A DNA stretch of 64,000 nt, taken from assembly GCA_963576725.1 (NCBI GenBank), contig OY755238.1:27416201-27480200 (forward strand), in the 5' to 3' direction. The notes beneath the pieces were generated by a model. It ran no database searches. It had not been told where the DNA came from and saw nothing but the letters and a program-made list of their open reading frames with translations. The translations under genes were made by a program, and so were the position numbers. Positions 58,340-64,000 of the stretch are shown here, in pieces (position 1 is the first letter of the stretch; the number at the start of each line of letters is the position of its first letter). This stretch comes from Azorinus chamasolen. Taxonomy: Eukaryota; Mollusca; Bivalvia; Cardiida; Solecurtidae.

Positions 58340-61235
58340 TATTAAAACATACCTGACCTACAGGAGCCATCTGACCTACAGAAGTCACCTGACCTACAGA
58401 AGTCACCTGACCTACAGGAGTCACCTGACCTACAGAAGTCACCTGACCTACAGGAGTCACCTGACCTACAGGAGTCACCTGACCTACATGAGCCACCTGA
58501 CCTACAAGAGTCACCTGACCTACAGGAGACACATGACCTACAGAAGTCACATGACCTACAGGAGCCATCTGACCTACAGAGCCATCTGACCTACAGGAGT
58601 AACCTGACCTACAGGAGTCACCTGACCTACAGGAGTCACATGACCTACAGGAGTCATCTGACCTACAGGGGTCATCTGACCTACAGGAGCCATCTGACTT
58701 ACAGGAGCCATCTGATCTTCAGGAGTGTTCTTACCTACATGTGACTTACAGAGCGACCTGACATACAGGAGCATCTGACCTACAGGAACCACCTGACCTA
58801 CAGGAGTCATCTGATCTACAGAGCCATCTGATCTACAGGAGTCATCTGACCTACAGGTCCCATCTGACCTACAGAGTCATCTGATCTACAGGAGTCATCT
58901 GACCTACAGGAGCCATCTGACCTACAGAGCCATCTGATCTACAGGAATCATCTGACCTACAGGAGCCATCTGACCTACAGAGCCATCTGACCTACAGGAG
59001 TCATCTGACCTACAGGAGCAACCTGATCTACAGAGCCATCTGATCTACAGGAGTCATCTGACCTACAGGAGTCACCTGACCTACAGGAGCCATCTGATCT
59101 ACAGGAGTCATCTTACAGGAGCCATCTGACCTACAGAGTCATCTGATCTACAGGAATCATCTGACCTACATGAGCCATCTGACCTACAGAGCCATCTGAC
59201 CTACAGGAGTCATCTGACCTACAGGAGCAACCTGATCTACAGAGCCATCTGATCTACAGGAGTCATCTGACCTACAGGAGTCACCTGACCTACAGGAGCC
59301 ATCTGATCTACAGGAGTCATCTTACAGGAGCCATCTGACCTACAGAGTCATCTGATCTACATGAGTCATCTGACCTACAGGAGCCATCTGACCTACAGGA
59401 TCCATCTGACCTACAGAACCATCTGATATACAGGAGTCACCTGACCTACAGAAGTCACCTGACCTACAGGAGTCACCTGACCTACAGGAGTCACCTGACC
59501 TACAGGAGCCACCTGACCTACAAGAGTCACCTGACCTACAGGAGACACATGACCTACAGAAGTCACATGACCTACAGGAGCCATCTGACCTACAGAGCCA
59601 TCTGACCTACAGGAGTAACCTGACCTACAGGAGTCACCTGACCTACAGGAGTCACATGACCTACAGGAGTCATCTGACCTACAGGGGTCATCTGACCTAC
59701 AGGAGCCATCTGACTTACAGGAGCCATCTGATCTTCAGGAGTGTTCTTACCTACATGTGTCGTCTTACCTACAGGAGCCACCTGACCTACAGGAGTCATC
59801 TGACCTACAGGAGCCATCTGACCTACAGAGTCATCCGACATACAGCAGCATCTGACTTACAGGAGCCACCTGACCTACAGAGCCACCTGACCTACAGGAG
59901 TCATCTGACCTACAGCAGCATCTGACCTACAGAGCCACCTGCCATACAGGAGCATCTGACCCACATGATCCATCTGACTTACAGAGCGATCTGACCTACA
60001 GGAGCATCTGACCTACAGGAACCACCTGACCTACAGGAGTCATCTGATCTACAGAGCCATCTGATCTACAGGAGTCATCTGACCTACAGGGCCCATCTGA
60101 CCTACAGAGTCATCTGATCTACAGGAGTCATCTGACCTACAGGAGCCATCTGACCTACAGAGCCATCTGATCTACAGGAATCATCTGACCTACAGGAGCC
60201 ATCTGACCTACAGAGCCATCTGACCTACAGGAGTCATCTGACCTACAGGAGCAACCTGATCTACAGAGCCATCTGATCTACAGGAGTCATCTGACCTACA
60301 GGAGTCACCTGACCTACAGGAGCCATCTGATCTACAGGAGTCATCTTACAGGAGCCATCTGACCTACAGAGTCATCTGATCTACAGGAATCATCTGACCT
60401 ACATGAGCCATCTGACCTACAGAGCCATCTGACCTACAGGAGTAATCGGACCTACAGGAGCAACCTGATCTACAGAGCCATCTGATCTACAGGAGTCATC
60501 TGACCTACAGGAGTCACCTGACCTACAGGAGCCATCTGATCTACAGGAGTCATCTTACAGGAGCCATCTGACCTACAGAGTCATCTGATCTACATGAGTC
60601 ATCTGACCTACAGGAGCCATCTGACCTACAGGATCCATCTGACCTACAGAACCATCTGATATACAGGAGTCATCTGACCTACAGGAGCCATCTGACCTAC
60701 AGAGCCATCTGATCTACAGGAGTCATCTGACCTACATGAGTCACCTGACCTACAGGAGTCATCTGACCTACAGAGCCATCTGATCTACAGGAGTCATCTG
60801 ACCTACAGAGCCATCTGATCTACAGAGCCATCTGATCTACAGGAGTCACCTGACCTACAGGGGCCATCTGACCTACAGAGCCATCTGATCTACAGGAGTC
60901 ATCTAACCTACAGGAGTCATCTAACCTACAGAGCCATCTGATCAAACGGAGCCATCTGATCTACAGAACCATCTGACCAACAGGAGTCATCTGACCTACA
61001 GGGGCCATCTGACCTACAGAGCCATCTGATCCACAGGAGTCATCTGACCTACAGAGCCACCTGACATACAGAGCCATCTGACCAACAGGAGTCATCTGAT
61101 CTACAGGATTCATCTGACCTACAGAGCCATCTGACCTACAGAGCCATCTGATCTACAGAGCCATTTGACCTACAGGAATCACCTGACCTACAGGGGCCAT
61201 CTGACCTACAGAGCCATCTGATCAACAGGAGTCAT
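58340..61235. repeat. 18-bp minisatellite from the MITE-A hairpin tip, about 165 copies
   Basis: Unit CTACAGGAGTCATCTGAC with a 17-bp variant lacking one G (CTACAGAGCCATCTGAC). The unit equals the A hairpin tip plus returning arm (CCTACAGGAGCC...TCTGATC). Segments of about 210 bp and about 1.2 kb are themselves repeated. The array passes directly into an intact A right arm. Confidence 0.95.
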
Positions 61236-61298
61236 CTGATATGGGTCTACTATATTTTCAAATGCATTCAAAGGCATTTCCATGAGGGACTGACTTAA
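61216..61298 (-). mobile_element. MITE-A right arm and end, continuing the array
   Basis: GGAGTCATCTGATATGGGTC, TTTTCAAATGCATTCAAAGG, CCATGAGGGACTGACTTAA. This is the normal A order from hairpin arm to terminal TTAA. Confidence 0.75.
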
Positions 61299-61299
61299 C

Positions 61300-61560
61300 G
61301 ACGGCGCCACTTATGTTTGTACACAATCGTAAAAACAAATTTAGATCTTTAAATAGTAGTTTAGATAGCCAACCGTGTATTACAAGTATCATTTGCTTAT
61401 CCGGAAGCAGTATGTGCAGGGTCAGCGATATGTGTTTACGATCTGTTTGAGTCACAGAACTTTACAAGGTAAACAGGGTAGGCCTAATAACAGACATGTA
61501 TCTGGTCTGTGTCTCGTGCTATCAACATTGTTGGTCTTGTAATGGATTAATGAATTAGTA
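61300..61560. other. Unassigned
   Basis: Nothing recognised. Confidence 0.35.
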
Positions 61561-61565
61561 GAAAC

Positions 61566-61925
61566 CAATTAACCTTGATGTCGCTATCCGCTACATGAGT
61601 CGCATTTGCATAACATGACAAAAGAGACACCAGTGTCCATGCTTATAAAACTTTTAGTTGAGTCTGAGTTCATTCTCAAGTTTTTAATTGGTCAGATTTG
61701 AGCCTTTGGCTTGAAAAGCTTGAAAACTCAAATCTGACCAATCAAAAGCTTGAGAACGAACTCAGACTCAACTAAAAAGCTTTATAAGCATGGACCCAGG
61801 TAATTCGGTTTATCATCAGAATTTAAGTTGGTTGACAGTTGGTCAATAGTTTCACAAAAGCTTCACTGAATTGGACGTAGTCAAATTTGTACTGGTATCA
61901 AATTTGAGCAGAAATAAAAAAAAAA
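61566..61925 (-). mobile_element. MITE-C2 carrying foldback E
   Basis: TTAACCTTGATGTCGCTATCC and GAGTCGCATTTGCATAACATG at the left; GGTAATTCGGTTTATCATCAG, GGTTGACAGTTGGTCAATAG and CAAAAGCTTCACTGAATTGG at the right; E replaces part of the hairpin. Confidence 0.75.
61635..61795. mobile_element. Foldback element E, copy 5
   Basis: GTCCATGCTTATAAAAC to TTTATAAGCATGGAC; tip AGCCTTTGGCTTGAAAAGCTT, partly rearranged. Confidence 0.88.
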
Positions 61926-61929
61926 ATTG

Positions 61930-62240
61930 GACACAATCATCTGCATGTTAAACATTTTCTCTTTGCGTCTTTGCAAACAGAGTGGAGCCAGATCATGTAT
62001 AGTGAAGGGTTAAGAGTGGCGGAGTGTGTCCCATTGTCAGGTACTGGGTAAAACACAAACTGAATAAAATAAGTCTCTGGCAAACACAGTTCATGTCACT
62101 CGTGTTTGTTATATTGACCAGACCCCTGGTTCAATAAAACCTGTTTGGTGTCTAATTCCAATGTAAACTGAACTGTAGAACCACCTTGCTCAGTTTCAGA
62201 TATCCCCAATGATAACTCTTACCATGCAAAGCGCGACCTG
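61930..62240. other. Mostly unassigned; an A left-arm scrap
   Basis: GCGTCTTTGCAAACAGAGTGG at 61965-61985 and GAAGGGTTAA at 62006-62015 suggest a collapsed A. Confidence 0.4.
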
Positions 62241-62247
62241 GCTAGTG

Positions 62248-62350
62248 TGTGTGAGCAGTATGAATCCAGATAAGACGGCGAGTAACACAGGGTCGAATGA
62301 GGATCAAGGCTGTTTGACCCTCGAGTCAATACTTTCTTAAAAAAAAAAAG
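62248..62350 (-). mobile_element. Degenerate MITE-C2
   Basis: GAGCAGTATGAATCCAGATAA, AATGAGGATCAAGGCTGTTT, GACCCTCGAGTCAATAC. Confidence 0.55.
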
Positions 62351-62595
62351 ACTGAAAGAATAGGATATAAACAAAATTGGATCATATCAAGGTTGTCGCT
62401 GACTATGGGTTTTCAGCTAGAGAATGGGCCTTACCTCTTATAATAGAACATTTTCTTGAAAACTCAAGTACACTTTGCTCACTTCGATTTTTTTCCTGGC
62501 TCTTATTTGCCGTGCGGATTAAGTCCATTTAACCATTAATGAATTTTATCAGCTAATATTATCGTCTTCTACAGGTTTCAGGGTACCGTAAGAAT
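62351..62595. other. Unassigned
   Basis: Nothing recognised. Confidence 0.35.
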
Positions 62596-62708
62596 TCGAT
62601 ACTACGAACTTTTAGTAATTACGAATGTAAACTCGATACTACGAACTTTTAGTAATTACGAATGTAAACTCGATACTACGAACGTTTAGTAATTAACAAT
62701 GTAAACTA
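62596..62708. repeat. Three tandem 37-bp copies of a D-like subterminal segment
   Basis: TCGATACTACGAACTTTTAG plus TAATTACGAATGTAAAC, three times, immediately left of a D hairpin. Confidence 0.85.
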
Positions 62709-62714
62709 TGTCTT

Positions 62715-62850
62715 TGTAGCCAGGTGGCTGCTTAATGCAGGATGAAAGTCCTAGAGGAGCTTTCTGCATGACTTTCATCCTGCATTAAGCTGTCACCTGC
62801 CTAAAGATCGATGATGAGAATTTGAGTGTTCCTACACTCGGTATATTACT
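62715..62850. mobile_element. MITE-D variant
   Basis: AGCCAGGTGGCTGCTTAATG; the left arm is missing its inner half (GATGAAAGTCCTAGAGGAGC); right arm and spacer normal, ending GGTATATTACTG. Confidence 0.7.
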
Positions 62851-62869
62851 GTACAAATTTTCTTCAATG

Positions 62870-63012
62870 TCCTTACAAACCTGCACCAGAGAATCAAACC
62901 GTTTTGGACCTGATGAGATGCCGAGTTACACAGTGTCTCGTCTAGATTCAAACTGTTATAAATGTCATTACGGTTTCACCAATGGTGGTGAGAGAGTCAA
63001 CAGTAACATTTA
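62870..63012 (+). mobile_element. MITE-C, diverged
   Basis: Hairpin 62893-62955: AACCGTTTTGGACCTGATGA ... GTCTCGTCTAGATTC, tip GCCGAGTTACACAG; ends CAACAGTAACATTTAA. Confidence 0.6.
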
Positions 63013-63053
63013 ACTGTTTGTCAAATATTGTGTCGTCTACTTCAGTTTGTTAT

Positions 63054-63074
63054 TGGGCTGCCGAAGGCAGCCCA
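63054..63074. repeat. Small perfect hairpin
   Basis: TGGGCTGCC-GAA-GGCAGCCCA followed by TACTTATACGCATGACC. A related TCCATACTTACACGAATGAC lies at 63541-63560, so the two may bracket one dispersed element containing the tRNA-like sequence. Confidence 0.75.
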
Positions 63075-63337
63075 TACTTATACGCATGACCTTAGAAAAA
63101 GTGCATGATTAACCGCGGTCCTGTGTTTCTATAACCGCCGACTGCTACGGATTTTTTTGTTATCTCGTCTTTTCTAAAATGCATGCTGTTTTTTAAAAAG
63201 TTATGACGTACCCATTTATTGTTGTTTAAACTCCGCATGATGCTTTGGCAATTTAATTTCATATGCACATGTTTTTCGAAAGCGGTTTTTCAAATGCTAG
63301 TGATATAGCTATAATTGAAACACAATTTTAGTATAAA

Positions 63338-63400
63338 GCACCGTGGCGTAGGGGTAGCCTAGAAACCAAGGGTACATGGGTTCGATCCTAGGTAGAAACG
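63338..63400 (+). other. tRNA-derived (SINE-like) sequence
   Basis: GCACCGTGGCGTAGGGGTAG (A box) and TGGGTTCGATCCTAGG (B box) about 35 bp apart, followed by AAAATATTTTTTTC. The spacing is too short for a full anticodon arm, so a SINE head rather than a gene. Confidence 0.6.
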
Positions 63401-63404
63401 AAAA

Positions 63405-63946
63405 TATTTTTTTCTTTTCGTATGTCAATTGTTTCGTTTTATTTCTTATTTCGACATTAACGTGCTTTTGTTTTTAAATCCATTTTATATTAGCACCCTG
63501 TCATTAAATATCCACACATTGTCCCATATGTAGAACCTATTCCATACTTACACGAATGACACCTTAACTCTGGATGAAATGACGTCAACAAGTTAACAAG
63601 TGAATAACTGGTTAACTGTCAGTTGAATTTGGTAACTAGTTGAATACAAACTTTTTATTTCAAAGTAACTTAAATATAATAAAAATGCAAACACAACAAA
63701 ACCTCTCAAACACGACAGGTTAATAAGTGTTATACATGTATGTCCTTTCTCTGATTTCCATTCATTTACAAGCCCCCATTGTTTTTTCTGCAAGTACACT
63801 ATATAACCCGCTTCTTATTTTATTTATTTATTTATTGACATTTAAGGTCTTGGTTTACACTGCTGATCTTGCAACCTTATACATGTTAGGCAGCCATTTA
63901 CGCTTGCGTAAAACCTCGCTTGTCTTCACTTTGTTTCGTTTTTGCT
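63405..63946. other. Unassigned
   Basis: A (TTTA)n run near 63820-63838; nothing else recognised. Confidence 0.4.
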
Positions 63947-64000
63947 TTAACCCTTTCCTTCATATAGACGTTGTTTGCTTTAACAGTATAATTACAGCAT
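63947..64000 (+). mobile_element. MITE-A left end, cut by the window edge
   Basis: TTAACCCTTTCCTTCATATA followed by GACGTTGTTTGC; the hairpin would begin just beyond or has been lost. Confidence 0.7.

Noticed and set aside
58323..59925. Frames with HLTYRS or VGQVTP six-residue repeats
   Set aside because: The 18-bp unit gives six-codon repeats on both strands; derived from a MITE hairpin.

Overview
This is eukaryotic, AT-rich, non-coding genomic DNA. I find no protein-coding gene, rRNA gene or intact tRNA gene that I can support in 64 kb. The overall style points to a bivalve mollusc: the element at 47738-49146 starts with ACAAGAGGGCCATGATGGC and has a GACGACGGACGCCGG tail, GGTCAAGGTCA-type repeats are present, and hairpin MITEs are dense. 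Species is not determinable by eye; the bivalve call rests on recalled repeat families, not on a search. Almost every longer open reading frame is a by-product of a tandem repeat or of a MITE hairpin.

The window is built from a few interlocking repeat families, named here for use below. MITE-A, B, C, C2, G and K are TTAA-bounded elements of about 200-260 bp whose ends read TTAACCC... (piggyBac-like signature). Most have a long near-perfect hairpin of about 57-70 bp in the middle. MITE-A: ends TTAACCCTTTCCCTCATA, hairpin arm AGACCCAGATCAGACGGCTC. A2 is an A variant with a different long spacer. MITE-B: same ends, different hairpin (GAAACCATTGTGATAAATAG). MITE-C: ends TTAACCCTTTCGCTGCC, hairpin TTTGGATCCTGATGAGACG; C2 has the C hairpin with other ends (GCTATCCGCG). 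MITE-G: ends TTAACCCTTCGCTTGC, hairpin GTAAATAGTGAAGACCCAG. MITE-D1/D2/D3: TA-flanked elements of about 204 bp with ends CAGTAAAACCCCTCTAA (Tc1/mariner-pogo-like) and a hairpin built on GCTTAATGCAGG...GAAAGCTCC. Smaller foldbacks (E, F, J, L, M, N, O, P) are nested among them.

Layout: 1-4.2 kb MITEs; 4.3-5.1 kb 23-bp satellite; 6.1-9.7 kb CATACAGTGACATA minisatellite with a large inverted repeat and a solo LTR; 10-27 kb dense MITEs with minisatellites at 12.4, 14.2 and 27.2 kb; 28.4-30.6 kb a 35-bp minisatellite in two blocks; 33-36.8 kb three minisatellites; 37.1-37.9 kb a small LTR-retrotransposon (TRIM) array; 38-42 kb MITEs; 42.3-43.4 kb a very G-rich array; 44-47.6 kb nested MITEs; 47.7-49.1 kb a tandemly organised molluscan repeat; 49.3-51.8 kb a 36/24-bp minisatellite; 52-58.3 kb MITEs; 58.3-61.2 kb an 18-bp minisatellite with higher-order structure; 61.2-64 kb MITEs and tRNA-derived sequence.

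Three themes stand out. First, the 37.2-37.9 kb array and the solo LTR at 8759-8902 look like miniature LTR retrotransposons whose LTRs contain a tRNA-like body with pol III A and B boxes, primed by tRNA-Lys. Second, most minisatellites here appear to have grown from a segment of a neighbouring MITE (hairpin tip, terminal repeat or subterminal spacer). Third, four unrelated hairpin families each keep one fixed A/T non-complementary position in an otherwise self-complementary stem.
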